Below are positions 41,235-49,499 of a DNA stretch of 64,000 bases, in pieces. Every line of letters begins with the position of its first letter. The first letter of the stretch is position 1. This DNA is from Luteimonas deserti (GTDB lineage Bacteria > Pseudomonadota > Gammaproteobacteria > Xanthomonadales > Xanthomonadaceae): positions 62,001-126,000 of the forward strand of contig NZ_JACCJZ010000020.1 of the NCBI RefSeq assembly GCF_013425765.1, in the 5' to 3' direction. Under the pieces are notes generated by a model. That model worked only from the letters and a program-made list of their open reading frames with translations, searched no databases and was not told the DNA's origin. The position numbers and the translations under genes are program-made.

Positions 41235-41260
41235 ATCGGGACGGCCAAGGCCGTCCCGAT
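41235..41260 (-). terminator. Intrinsic terminator of the HU-like gene
   Basis: A perfect 12-bp stem (ATCGGGACGGCC / GGCCGTCCCGAT) around an AA loop. On the minus strand it is followed by TTCGTTTG, a U-rich stretch, and lies 24 bp after the HU-like gene. It separates that gene from the DUF533 gene. Confidence 0.8.
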
Positions 41261-41283
41261 CGGGTACGCGCGTGCGCCCTGGA

Positions 41284-41688
41284 TCAGGCGGCGGCGTCCT
41301 TGAGCTTCTTCAGCGGACGCACCTTGACCTTGACCGAGGCGGGCTTGGCGGCGAACCACTGCTCTTCCTTGGTGAAGGGGTTGATGCCCTTGCGCTTCGG
41401 CTTGGCCGGCACGCTGACCGAGGTGATCTTCAGCAGGCCCGGCAGGGTGAACGAACCCGCGCCCTTCTTGCTGACGGAACCGTGCACGGCGCCTTCGAGC
41501 GCGGTGAACACCGAACGCACGTCCTTCGGCGCAAGGCCGGTGGACTCGGCGATGTGCGCGACGAGGCCCGACTTGCTCAGGGCTTCCTTGATCGGCTTCG
41601 GCGCGGCCGGCTTGGCGGCAGCTGCTGCCTTCTTCGGCGCAGCCTTCTTGGCCGGGGCTTTCTTGGTGGTGGCCTTCTTCGTTGCCAT
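41284..41688 (-). CDS. HU-family protein with Lys/Ala-rich N-terminal tail
   Basis: A 134-residue DNA-binding protein. Residues 1-33 are a basic tail of repeated Lys-Lys-Ala units, like histone H1 or HupB tails. Residues about 33-134 form an HU/IHF domain (LVAHIAESTGLAPKDVRSVFTALEGAVHGSVSKKGAGSFTLPGLLKITSVSVPAKPKRKGINPFTKEEQWFAAKPASVKVKVRPLKKLKDA); the DNA-intercalating arm carries KRKGINPFTKEE, typical of HU-like nucleoid proteins rather than canonical HU. Tail-extended HU-like proteins occur in xanthomonads. It ends in a strong terminator and is a one-gene unit. Confidence 0.9.
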   Translation of the reverse strand: MATKKATTKKAPAKKAAPKKAAAAAKPAAPKPIKEALSKSGLVAHIAESTGLAPKDVRSVFTALEGAVHGSVSKKGAGSFTLPGLLKITSVSVPAKPKRKGINPFTKEEQWFAAKPASVKVKVRPLKKLKDAAA

Positions 41689-41816
41689 GGGTCTGTGGTT
41701 CCCTCGTCGTATATGGGTGAGTGGTCCGGGCCGAGCGAGCCGGCCAGCGAAATGTAGGGCATCCCGGCACCCCCGCCAATAGGAAACCGCAAGAAATCCA
41801 GCGGTTTTCCGCCCGG

Positions 41817-42254
41817 TCACGGCGGCTTCGGCGGCAAACCGGCACGGTGGCCCGGTGTTTCGAGCGGTGGCCAGCGCCACCAGCCTGCCACGACCACCGC
41901 CGCGACAGCGGTATAGGCCAGCACGAATACCCACCACGGCAGCTCGAAAAACAGCACGCGCGACAGCCAGTGGGCGACGAAGGATGCGTCGTATGTCGTC
42001 TGCCCGGCATGCGCGCGGAGCTGCTGCTCCCAGACCGTGAGCGGACACAGCCGGCCCAGCCACGCCTGCAGCGCGATGACCAGCACGAGTGCGACATGCA
42101 GTCGGCGCAACGCGCGCCGTCGCACCCAGCGCCAGCCCAGGGGCCCGCCGACCGCGAGGGCGAGCGTCATCGCCACGACGAACGCGGCGATCGCCACGTG
42201 CAGCGCGAGCACAGCATCGGCGAGGTGTGCGGCAAGGCCGGGCGACAGGTGCAT
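41817..42254 (-). CDS. DUF2784 membrane protein
   Basis: A 145-residue protein with about four transmembrane helices, including DAVLALHVAIAAFVVAMTLALAVGGPLGW and the family motif CPLTVWEQQLRAHAGQTTYDASFVAHWLSRVLFFELPWWVF. The conserved acidic and aromatic residues between helices are present. DUF2784 proteins are widespread and uncharacterised. I use the ATG at 42254, which starts at the first helix; a longer frame from 42311 has no similarity. Confidence 0.85.
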   Translation of the reverse strand: MHLSPGLAAHLADAVLALHVAIAAFVVAMTLALAVGGPLGWRWVRRRALRRLHVALVLVIALQAWLGRLCPLTVWEQQLRAHAGQTTYDASFVAHWLSRVLFFELPWWVFVLAYTAVAAVVVAGWWRWPPLETPGHRAGLPPKPP

Positions 42255-42364
42255 GCGGCCATCCTCGCGCAGGACGCCGTGCCGGCCAAGGGATGCCGCG
42301 CCCGGCAACACCGGCGTAACACGGCCGGTTCTAGGCTGCAGGCCCGTCGATCAAGGAGCCACCC

Positions 42365-42799
42365 ATGGGAATCTCACGTCACGCAACCGCCCGCTGGAAC
42401 GGCGACCTCAAGTCAGGCCGCGGCGCATTGTCCACGCCGCAGAGCGGGCTCATGGACGGTGTGCGGTACGGCTTCAACAGCCGGTTCGGCGACGAGACCG
42501 GCACCAACCCGGAAGAACTGATCGCGGCCGCCCACGCCGGCTGCTTCACGATGGCGCTGTCGGCCAAGCTGACGGATGCCGGCTTTCCGCCCGAGTCGAT
42601 CGACACGCGCGCGGAGGTCGACCTGTCGATGGACGGCGGCCCGCAGCTCAGTGCCATCCGTCTGAAGACACGCGCCAAGGTGCCCGGGATCGACGAGGTC
42701 AAGTTCCGCGAAGTGGCCGACGATGCCAAGCAGAACTGTCCCGTGTCCAAGGCGCTCTCGGCCGTCCCGCTGTCGCTGGACGCCGAACTCGACGCCTGA
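42365..42799 (+). CDS. osmC: OsmC-family peroxiredoxin
   Basis: A 144-residue OsmC/Ohr-family thiol peroxidase that reduces organic hydroperoxides. The two redox cysteines are C60 in IAAAHAGCFTMALS and C125 in DAKQNCPVSKAL, separated as usual for OsmC. The TNPEELIAAAHAGCF motif fits OsmC rather than Ohr. A strong ribosome binding site (AAGGAG) precedes the start. A hairpin terminator follows the gene, so it is a one-gene unit. Confidence 0.93.
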   Translation: MGISRHATARWNGDLKSGRGALSTPQSGLMDGVRYGFNSRFGDETGTNPEELIAAAHAGCFTMALSAKLTDAGFPPESIDTRAEVDLSMDGGPQLSAIRLKTRAKVPGIDEVKFREVADDAKQNCPVSKALSAVPLSLDAELDA

Positions 42800-42833
42800 C
42801 CCGGCGCGCGCGAGGCCCTGCCGTGTCAACGAC

Positions 42834-42862
42834 GCCGCGCCGGCATCCGGCGCGGCTTTTTT
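42834..42862 (+). terminator. Intrinsic terminator after osmC
   Basis: GCCGCGCCG and CGGCGCGGC form a nine-base-pair stem around a GCATC loop, followed by six T residues (42857-42862). This is a textbook rho-independent terminator between osmC and the hydrolase gene. Confidence 0.92.
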
Positions 42863-42896
42863 CTGGACGCGGGACGCGCATCTGCGACGATGCCGC

Positions 42897-43616
42897 ATGT
42901 CGATTTCCTCGATCGAAGTGCTGTCGATCCATGGCGCCGGTGCCGGCGGCTGGGAATGGGCGCTGTGGCGCGCGGTCTTCGAAGCACGCGGGGCGCGGCT
43001 GCACGCGCCCGACCTCGAGCCGGCTCGCGACGTGGCCGCGACCCGGTATGAGGACTATCTCTCGCAGGTGTGTGCAGCACTGTCGGCACTGCCGCGTCCC
43101 CGTGCCCTGGTCGGCGCCAGTCTCGGCGGGTTGCTGGTCGCCGAGGCCGCCGCCGATGCCGATGCCGATGCGCTGATCCTGGTGAATCCCTTGCCGCCGG
43201 CGCCCTGGCATGCGGCGCTACCGGCGCGGACCTGGCCCGAACGGGTGGCCTGGGGCCGCGATGCACGCCTCGCCTCGACGCGTGCGGCGATGCCGGACGC
43301 CGATCCCGCTTCGGCGTTGCGTGCGATGCGTGGCTGGCGCGACGAGGCCGGGGCCGTTCTGCAGGCGGCATGGGACGGGCGGCCGGTTCGACGCCCGGCC
43401 ATGCCGGTGCTGTGTATCGCCTCGCGGGATGATGGCGATGTGCCACCGACGCTGACCCGCGCATTGGCCGACGCCTGGGGCGCGGACTTCGCATGGAGCG
43501 GTGCGGGCAGCCACGTCGGCCCGCTTCTGGGACGCCATGCGTTCGAAACGGCGCGATACGCGCACGACTGGCTGCGCGCCCGCTGCCATGCGGGCACGTC
43601 GGCAGCATCCGTCTAG
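42897..43616 (+). CDS. Alpha/beta hydrolase
   Basis: A 239-residue alpha/beta hydrolase. The oxyanion motif HGAGAGGWEWALW and the nucleophile elbow LVGASLGGLLVAEAAA are visible, and the C-terminal histidine region is GAGSHVGPLLGRHAFETA. No signal peptide is seen. The substrate cannot be predicted. I start at the ATG at 42897 (MSISSIEVLSIHG), which begins just before the first beta strand; the long reading frame upstream runs through the terminator and osmC and is not real. Confidence 0.85.
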   Translation: MSISSIEVLSIHGAGAGGWEWALWRAVFEARGARLHAPDLEPARDVAATRYEDYLSQVCAALSALPRPRALVGASLGGLLVAEAAADADADALILVNPLPPAPWHAALPARTWPERVAWGRDARLASTRAAMPDADPASALRAMRGWRDEAGAVLQAAWDGRPVRRPAMPVLCIASRDDGDVPPTLTRALADAWGADFAWSGAGSHVGPLLGRHAFETARYAHDWLRARCHAGTSAASV

Positions 43617-43620
43617 GGCC

Positions 43621-44499
43621 CTACGTCCAGTCGATCGTGCCGCGCACCACGCTCTGGACGCGGCCGCCCGACCAGACATCGCCGGCGGGATCGACGTACA
43701 GCTCGATGATCGCGTCGTGCCCCACTTCACGGCCCTGGCTGATGCGGTAGCGTCCGGCTTCGCCGGGAAGGGCATCGCGCGTCGCGAGCCAGGCGGCCAG
43801 CGTGGCATTGGCCGCGCCGGACGCCGCGTCCTCGAACTGGCCGGTCGCACCGACGAACGCCCGCACGGCGAGGTGGTAGACGGGATCGGTGCTGCGCGCG
43901 AACACGCACAGGCCCATGCTCCCGGTCGCTTCGGCCAGCGCGCCGATGGCGGCCCAGTCGGGCGACGCCGCCCGCAGCTGCGCCTCGCTCGCCAGCTCCG
44001 CCAGCCACCAGCGCCGGCCGCCGTCCATCAGCACCGGTGGCAGCGCGCCCAGCGGCAAGGCCGACAGTGCGTCGCGCAGACGTGGATCGTCGGGGCCGGC
44101 CGTTTCCATCGCGCGCGCGCGGGGCGTGCGCACGGCGATGGAGCGTTCGCGCCCCGACCCGCTCACCTGCAGCGGCAGCCTGCCGGCGAGGCCGTCCTGC
44201 ACGAGCACGCCGTCCACGGGCGTCGCCAGCCCGGCGTCGAGCACCACGTGCGCGGTGCCGACACTCGGGTGACCGGCGAACGGTACCTCGCGGCGCGGCG
44301 AGAACATCCGGATGCGATAGCTGGCGTCGCCATCGGTGGCCGGAAAGACGAAGGTGGTTTCCGGCAGACGCGTCCAGCGGGCGATCGCCTGCATGGCGTC
44401 GTCGTCGAGACCTTCGGCATCGAGGACCACGGCGAGCGGGTTGCCGGCACCGGGCCGGTCGGCGAACACGTCCACCTGGACGAAGCGACGGGACGTCAT
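43621..44499 (-). CDS. PhzF family isomerase (copy 1)
   Basis: A 292-residue PhzF/DapF-fold isomerase. The catalytic glutamate is E47 in RLPETTFVFP, with HPSVGTAHVVLD and EDAASGAANATLAAWL as family motifs. It shares layout and motifs with the next gene on the same strand, so the two are tandem paralogs. PhzF acts in phenazine synthesis, but most members act on unknown amino acid-like substrates, and no other phenazine genes are present. The 3' end is 5 bp from the convergent hydrolase stop. Confidence 0.88.
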   Translation of the reverse strand: MTSRRFVQVDVFADRPGAGNPLAVVLDAEGLDDDAMQAIARWTRLPETTFVFPATDGDASYRIRMFSPRREVPFAGHPSVGTAHVVLDAGLATPVDGVLVQDGLAGRLPLQVSGSGRERSIAVRTPRARAMETAGPDDPRLRDALSALPLGALPPVLMDGGRRWWLAELASEAQLRAASPDWAAIGALAEATGSMGLCVFARSTDPVYHLAVRAFVGATGQFEDAASGAANATLAAWLATRDALPGEAGRYRISQGREVGHDAIIELYVDPAGDVWSGGRVQSVVRGTIDWT

Positions 44500-44523
44500 A
44501 AGGGCATCACGCGGCGCGCCAGC

Positions 44524-45396
44524 TTACCAATCGAGCGTCCCGCGGATCACCGCCTGGACCTGGCCGCCGATCCAGACGTCGCCGTCGTTGTCGACCTCCA
44601 CCCGAACCCGGCCGTCGCGTCCGAGCTCGCGTCCCTGGCTGGCGACCCAGCGCCTGCCGATATCGCCGAGCCGGTCCTCCGCATGCAGCCAGGCCGCGAT
44701 GGCGGCGTTGGCGCTGCCGGTCACCGGATCTTCCGGAATGCCGTCGGCCGGGCAGAACGCGCGCACAGCGAGCGCGTGGTCGCCCACGCCCGCGCGACCG
44801 AAGATCGCCACACCCACCGCCTCGCTGGCCGTGCACAAGGCGGCGATGGCGGGCAGCGGCGCCCGTGCGGCACGCACCCGGGCGTCCGTGCCGAGATCGA
44901 GACACCACCAGTACGGTCCGTTGTCGACCAGCGCATGTCGCGCCCCCGCGGCGCCGAGCGCCTCCAGCACCTCGGCCAGGTCGCCTTCCACGCCGGGCGG
45001 ATGGGCGTGCATGCGGCCGCGCGGCGCGCGTACGGACACCAGCAGGCCCTGCGCATCGGGCTCGAGCCGCACCGGCAGCCGCCCGGCCGCGCACTGTTGG
45101 ACAAGGGTCCCCTCGCGGTCCACGGCGAGTCCCTGGTCGAGCGCGGCCCAGGCGGCGCCCACGCTCGGGTGGCCCGCGAACGGCAGTTCCTGGCGCGGAG
45201 TGAAGATGCGCACCCTGTAATCGGCGCCGGCCCCGGGCGGCAACAGGAAGATGGTTTCCGACAGGTTGGTCCAGTTGGCGATGGCCTGCATGGCTCGCGT
45301 GTCGAGGTCCCCGGCGTCCACGACCACCCCGAGCGGGTTGCCGCTGCCGGGACGCGCGGCGAAGACATCGAGCTGCAGGTAGCGGCGGCGGGGCAT
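44524..45396 (-). CDS. PhzF family isomerase (copy 2)
   Basis: A 290-residue PhzF-family protein with catalytic Glu in NLSETIFLLPPG, HPSVGAAWAALD and EDPVTGSANAAIAAWL, preceded by MPRRRYLQLDVFAARPGSGNPLGVVVDA. It resembles its neighbour in length and motif order, and the spacing is 24 bp, so one operon is likely. The start ATG at 45396 faces lysAC, with the divergent promoter region 45397-45534 between. The substrate is unknown. Confidence 0.88.
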   Translation of the reverse strand: MPRRRYLQLDVFAARPGSGNPLGVVVDAGDLDTRAMQAIANWTNLSETIFLLPPGAGADYRVRIFTPRQELPFAGHPSVGAAWAALDQGLAVDREGTLVQQCAAGRLPVRLEPDAQGLLVSVRAPRGRMHAHPPGVEGDLAEVLEALGAAGARHALVDNGPYWWCLDLGTDARVRAARAPLPAIAALCTASEAVGVAIFGRAGVGDHALAVRAFCPADGIPEDPVTGSANAAIAAWLHAEDRLGDIGRRWVASQGRELGRDGRVRVEVDNDGDVWIGGQVQAVIRGTLDW

Positions 45397-45534
45397 GGCG
45401 GGGGTCTCCGGGACGGTGGTGTGCTTTAGAATCGTGCGCCCGCCGCGACGCGCGATCGAGCGCGGCCATCCTACCGGCCGGGCGTGTCCGGCCGTCCGGT
45501 TGCCTGTCGATATTTCTCCGAGATTCCGCCCACG

Positions 45535-48126
45535 ATGTCCTCTCTCCCTGTCGATCGCTGGATCGTGCTCAAGTTCGGCGGCACCTCGGTGTCGCGTCGC
45601 CACCGCTGGGACACCATCGGTCGGCTGGCGAAACGGCGCGCGGACGAGCACCAGGCACGTGTGCTGGTGGTGGTGTCCGCGCTGTCGGGTGTGACCAACG
45701 AACTCACCGCGATCGCCGATGGCGCGGCCGATGCGGGCACGCGCGGCGCGGCGCTGGTCGAGCGGCACCGCGCGTTCGCCACGGAACTCGATCTCGATGT
45801 CGACCAGGTGCTGGGCCCGCGCCTCGCCGCCCTGCAGGCGCTGGTCACCGATACGCGCGCGGCGACGCGCACGCTGGACTGGCAGGCCGAGGTGCTGGGG
45901 CAGGGCGAGTTGCTGTCGTCGACGATCGGCGCGGCCTACCTCGCGGCGCAGGGCCTGGATTTCGGCTGGTGCGATGCGCGCGACTGGCTCACCGCGGTGG
46001 CGCTGCCGAACCAGAGCGACTGGGCGTCGCGGCTGTCGGTGAACTGCAAGCGTGAACCCGACGGCGACTGGCGCGCGCGGTTCGCGGGTCAGGCGCCGCG
46101 GATGCTGCTGACCCAGGGGTTCATCGCCCGTCACGGCGATGGCGGCACGGCGATCCTCGGGCGCGGCGGTTCCGATACCTCGGCCGCCTACTTCGGCGCG
46201 CTGCTCGGCGCACGCCGCGTCGAGATCTGGACCGACGTGCCCGGCATGTTCAGCGCCAACCCGCGCGATGTGCCCGATGCGCGCCTGCTCACACGGCTGG
46301 ATTACGCCGAGGCGCAGGAAATCGCGACCACCGGCGCCAAGGTGCTGCATCCGCGTTCGATCAAGCCCTGCCGCGATGCCGGTGTGCCGATGGCGATCCT
46401 CGACACCGAGCGCCCGGACCTGCCGGGCACCGCGATCGACGCGAGCGCCGAGCCGGTGCCGGGCGTCAAGGCGATCAGCCGCCGCAACGGCATTGTGCTG
46501 GTGTCGATGGAAGGCATCGGCATGTGGCAGCAGGTCGGCTTCCTCGCCGACGTGTTCGAGCGCTTCAAGCGCCACGGCCTGTCGGTGGATCTGATCGGCT
46601 CGTCCGAGACCAATGTCACCGTGTCGCTGGATCCGAGCGAGAACCTCGTCAGCACCGACGTGCTGGCGCGACTCAGCGACGATCTGGCCGAGATCTGCCG
46701 GGTCAAGGTCATCGCCCCATGCGCGGCGATCACCCTGGTCGGCCGCGGCATGCGCTCGCTGCTGCACAAGCTGTCGGATGTCTGGGCCACGTTCGGCAAG
46801 GAACGCGTGCACCTGATCTCGCAGTCGTCGAACGATCTCAACCTGACCTTCGTCATCGACGAGGCCGACGCCGACGGTCTGCTGCCGGTGCTGCATGCCG
46901 AGCTGATCGACAGCGGCGCGATGCCGGTGCACGACGACACGGTGTTCGGCCCCAGCTGGCGCGAGATCGCGCATGGCCGCCGCGAACGTGCGCCGCAGTG
47001 GTGGCAGGGCGCGCGCGAATCGCTGCTGGCGCTGGCCGAGCCCGGCCGGCCGCATTACGTCTATCACCTGCCGACCGTGCGCGAGCGCGCCGCTGCGTTG
47101 TCGACGGCCGATGCGATCGACCGCCGTTTCTTCGCGATCAAGGCCAATCCGCATCCGGCGATCCTGCGCACGCTGGTCGAGGCCGGCTTCGGTCTGGAAT
47201 GCGTGTCGCAGGGCGAGCTCGAACATGTGTTCGAGGTGCTGCCGGATCTCGAACCCAGCCGCGTGCTGTTCACGCCGAGCTTCGCGCCGCGTGTCGAATA
47301 CGCCGCTGCCTACGCACGCGGCGTCACCGTGACCGTCGACAACGTCGAAGCGTTGCGCAGCTGGCCCGAGGTGTTCCGCGGCCGCGACCTGTGGCTGCGT
47401 CTCGATCTGGGCCGCGGCGACGGCCACCACGCCAAGGTCGTCACCGGCGGCGCGGCGTCGAAGTTCGGCCTGCCGCTGGGCGCGTTCGATGCGTTCCTGA
47501 TCGCGGCCGAAGAGGTCGACGCGCGCATCACCGGCATCCACGCGCATCTGGGCAGCGGCATCGAGACCGTCGCGCACTGGCGCGAGGTCTATGCCGAACT
47601 GGCCGGGTTCGCCGATGCGGTCGGCACCGTCGACACGATCGACATCGGCGGCGGGCTGCCGATTCCGTATCGCCCCGACGACGTTCCGTTCGACATCCCG
47701 GCCTGGGCGGCGGGCCTGGCGGCGATCAAGGCCGAGTACCCGCGCTATCGCCTGGCGATCGAGCCGGGCCGTTATCTCGTCGCCGAAGCCGGCGTGCTGC
47801 TGACGACCGTGACCCAGGTCGTCGACAAGCTGGGCACGCGCCGCGTCGGTGTCGATGCGGGCATGCACAGCCTGATGCGGCCGGCGCTGTACGACGCCTG
47901 GCACGGCATCCACAACCTGACCCGGCTCGACGACGCGGACGAGACGACGGTCGAGATCGTCGGCCCGATCTGCGAATCCAGCGACGTGTTCGGCACGCGC
48001 CGCAAGTTGCCGGCCGCGACCCGCGAAGGCGACACCGTGCTGATCGCCGACGCCGGCGCCTACGGCTTCGTCATGGCCAATACCTACAACCTGCGGCAGC
48101 TGCCGCAGCAGGATGTTCTGGAATGA
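45535..48126 (+). CDS. lysAC: Bifunctional aspartate kinase / diaminopimelate decarboxylase
   Basis: An 863-residue fusion. The N-terminal half is aspartate kinase: KFGGTSVS (about 13-20), GRGGSDTSAAYFGALLGARRVEIWTDVPGMF and two ACT-like regulatory regions up to about residue 440. The C-terminal half is a PLP decarboxylase: the PLP lysine is K536 in FFAIKANPHPAI, with HLGSGIETV and CESSDVFGTRR. It couples the first and last steps of lysine synthesis, a fusion typical of xanthomonads. The ATG at 45535 matches the kinase N terminus. It overlaps murL by four bases (ATGA). Confidence 0.95.
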   Translation: MSSLPVDRWIVLKFGGTSVSRRHRWDTIGRLAKRRADEHQARVLVVVSALSGVTNELTAIADGAADAGTRGAALVERHRAFATELDLDVDQVLGPRLAALQALVTDTRAATRTLDWQAEVLGQGELLSSTIGAAYLAAQGLDFGWCDARDWLTAVALPNQSDWASRLSVNCKREPDGDWRARFAGQAPRMLLTQGFIARHGDGGTAILGRGGSDTSAAYFGALLGARRVEIWTDVPGMFSANPRDVPDARLLTRLDYAEAQEIATTGAKVLHPRSIKPCRDAGVPMAILDTERPDLPGTAIDASAEPVPGVKAISRRNGIVLVSMEGIGMWQQVGFLADVFERFKRHGLSVDLIGSSETNVTVSLDPSENLVSTDVLARLSDDLAEICRVKVIAPCAAITLVGRGMRSLLHKLSDVWATFGKERVHLISQSSNDLNLTFVIDEADADGLLPVLHAELIDSGAMPVHDDTVFGPSWREIAHGRRERAPQWWQGARESLLALAEPGRPHYVYHLPTVRERAAALSTADAIDRRFFAIKANPHPAILRTLVEAGFGLECVSQGELEHVFEVLPDLEPSRVLFTPSFAPRVEYAAAYARGVTVTVDNVEALRSWPEVFRGRDLWLRLDLGRGDGHHAKVVTGGAASKFGLPLGAFDAFLIAAEEVDARITGIHAHLGSGIETVAHWREVYAELAGFADAVGTVDTIDIGGGLPIPYRPDDVPFDIPAWAAGLAAIKAEYPRYRLAIEPGRYLVAEAGVLLTTVTQVVDKLGTRRVGVDAGMHSLMRPALYDAWHGIHNLTRLDDADETTVEIVGPICESSDVFGTRRKLPAATREGDTVLIADAGAYGFVMANTYNLRQLPQQDVLE

Positions 48127-49499
48127 GTGTCGTCTTCGACCGCAATGCGGTCCGCAGTTTCCGCTTCATCGATTGCGATCTCGACGCCGCGACCGGCGTC
48201 GCGCGCCTGCGCTACGCCTTCGACGACGGCCCCGAACTGATCGAAACCGTGACCGTGCCGGGCGCGCCGTTCGAACTCGACGCCGCGCGTACCGAAGCCG
48301 CGACGCAGGCACTGCGTCTGCTGCACCTGATCGCCGGCGTCAGCTACTACAAGGCCGCGGTGCCGACGGACATCCGCATCGAGGGTTATGCGATCGATGC
48401 CGAGACCGCGGCGCTGCTCGAGGACGTGTACGTGCACGGACTCGGCGAGTTCGCGTATCGCAACGGCCTGGACCTGCACGGCAAGATCCGCTTTCCGCAT
48501 GACGCATCCGCGAATGCAGAAGCGCCCGCGCTCGGCCTGCGCACGCATGCGCTGGTCGCGATCGGCGGCGGCAAGGATTCGCTGGTGTCGATCGAAGCGC
48601 TGCGCGCGCTGGACATCGAACAGACCGTCAGCTGGATCGGCGGCTCGCAGCTGATCCGCGTCTGCGCCGAGCGCACCGGCCTGCCCACGCTCAACATCGG
48701 CCGCCAGATCGCGCCGGAACTGTTCGAGTACAACCGCCAGGGCGCGTGGAACGGGCACATCCCGGTCACCGCGATCAATTCGGCGATTCTCGTGCTGGCC
48801 GCAGTGCTGCACGGCGTGGACCAGGTGGTGTTCTCCAACGAGCGCTCGGCCAGCTACGGCAGCCTGATCAGGGATGCGTCGGGCGGCGAGACGCGCGAGG
48901 TGAATCACCAGTGGTCGAAGGGCTGGGCGTTCGAGCGCGCGTTCGGCGATCACGTGCAGGCGCGCGTGGCCGCGGACCTGCATTACTACTCGCTGCTGCG
49001 GCCGCTGTCGGAACTCGCGGTCGCGCGCCAGTTCGCGAAAACCGATCGCTACGATGCGCATTTCTCCAGCTGCAATCGCAACTTCCACCTGCTCGGCGAG
49101 CGGCCGGTGAACCGCTGGTGCGGCATCTGCCCGAAGTGCCATTTCGTGTTCCTGGCGCTCGCGCCGTTCATGCCCAAGCCGCGTCTAGTGGCGATCTTCG
49201 GCCGCAACCTGCTCGATGACGCGTCGCAGGTACCGGGCTTTGATGCCCTGCTCGAATACCAGGACCACAAGCCCTTCGAATGCGTCGGCGAAGGCCGCGA
49301 ATCGCGCGCGGCGATGGCGGCGCTGGCGAAGCGTCCGGAGTGGCGCGAAGACGCGATCGTTGCGCGCTTCGCCCGCGAGATCGCACCGCAGCTCGATGTC
49401 GGCGAGCTGGATGTGGCCGGCTTGCTGGTCGTCGAGGACGACGCGCACCGCATTCCCGGCGCGCTGTGGGACCGCCTGCGTGCGCATCTCGCAGCTTGA
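48123..49499 (+). CDS. murL: UDP-MurNAc-L-Ala-L-Glu epimerase MurL
   Basis: A 458-residue enzyme of the MurL family, which converts the terminal L-Glu of UDP-MurNAc-L-Ala-L-Glu to D-Glu. An ATP-pyrophosphatase-like loop is visible as [15 protein letters not shown], and a [18 protein letters not shown] cysteine motif follows. It overlaps the lysAC stop (ATGA) and the murD2 start, so all three genes are translated together. The MurL-MurD2 pathway is known from Xanthomonas oryzae and replaces glutamate racemase for making D-Glu in the wall; assignment is by sequence pattern and gene order. Confidence 0.93.
   Translation: MSVVFDRNAVRSFRFIDCDLDAATGVARLRYAFDDGPELIETVTVPGAPFELDAARTEAATQALRLLHLIAGVSYYKAAVPTDIRIEGYAIDAETAALLEDVYVHGLGEFAYRNGLDLHGKIRFPHDASANAEAPALGLRTHALVAIGGGKDSLVSIEALRALDIEQTVSWIGGSQLIRVCAERTGLPTLNIGRQIAPELFEYNRQGAWNGHIPVTAINSAILVLAAVLHGVDQVVFSNERSASYGSLIRDASGGETREVNHQWSKGWAFERAFGDHVQARVAADLHYYSLLRPLSELAVARQFAKTDRYDAHFSSCNRNFHLLGERPVNRWCGICPKCHFVFLALAPFMPKPRLVAIFGRNLLDDASQVPGFDALLEYQDHKPFECVGEGRESRAAMAALAKRPEWREDAIVARFAREIAPQLDVGELDVAGLLVVEDDAHRIPGALWDRLRAHLAA

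Noticed and set aside
44524..47913. 1129-codon minus-strand frame across lysAC
   Set aside because: The last part is the real phzF copy 2, but the rest is antisense to lysAC and has no similarity, so the PhzF gene starts at 45396.
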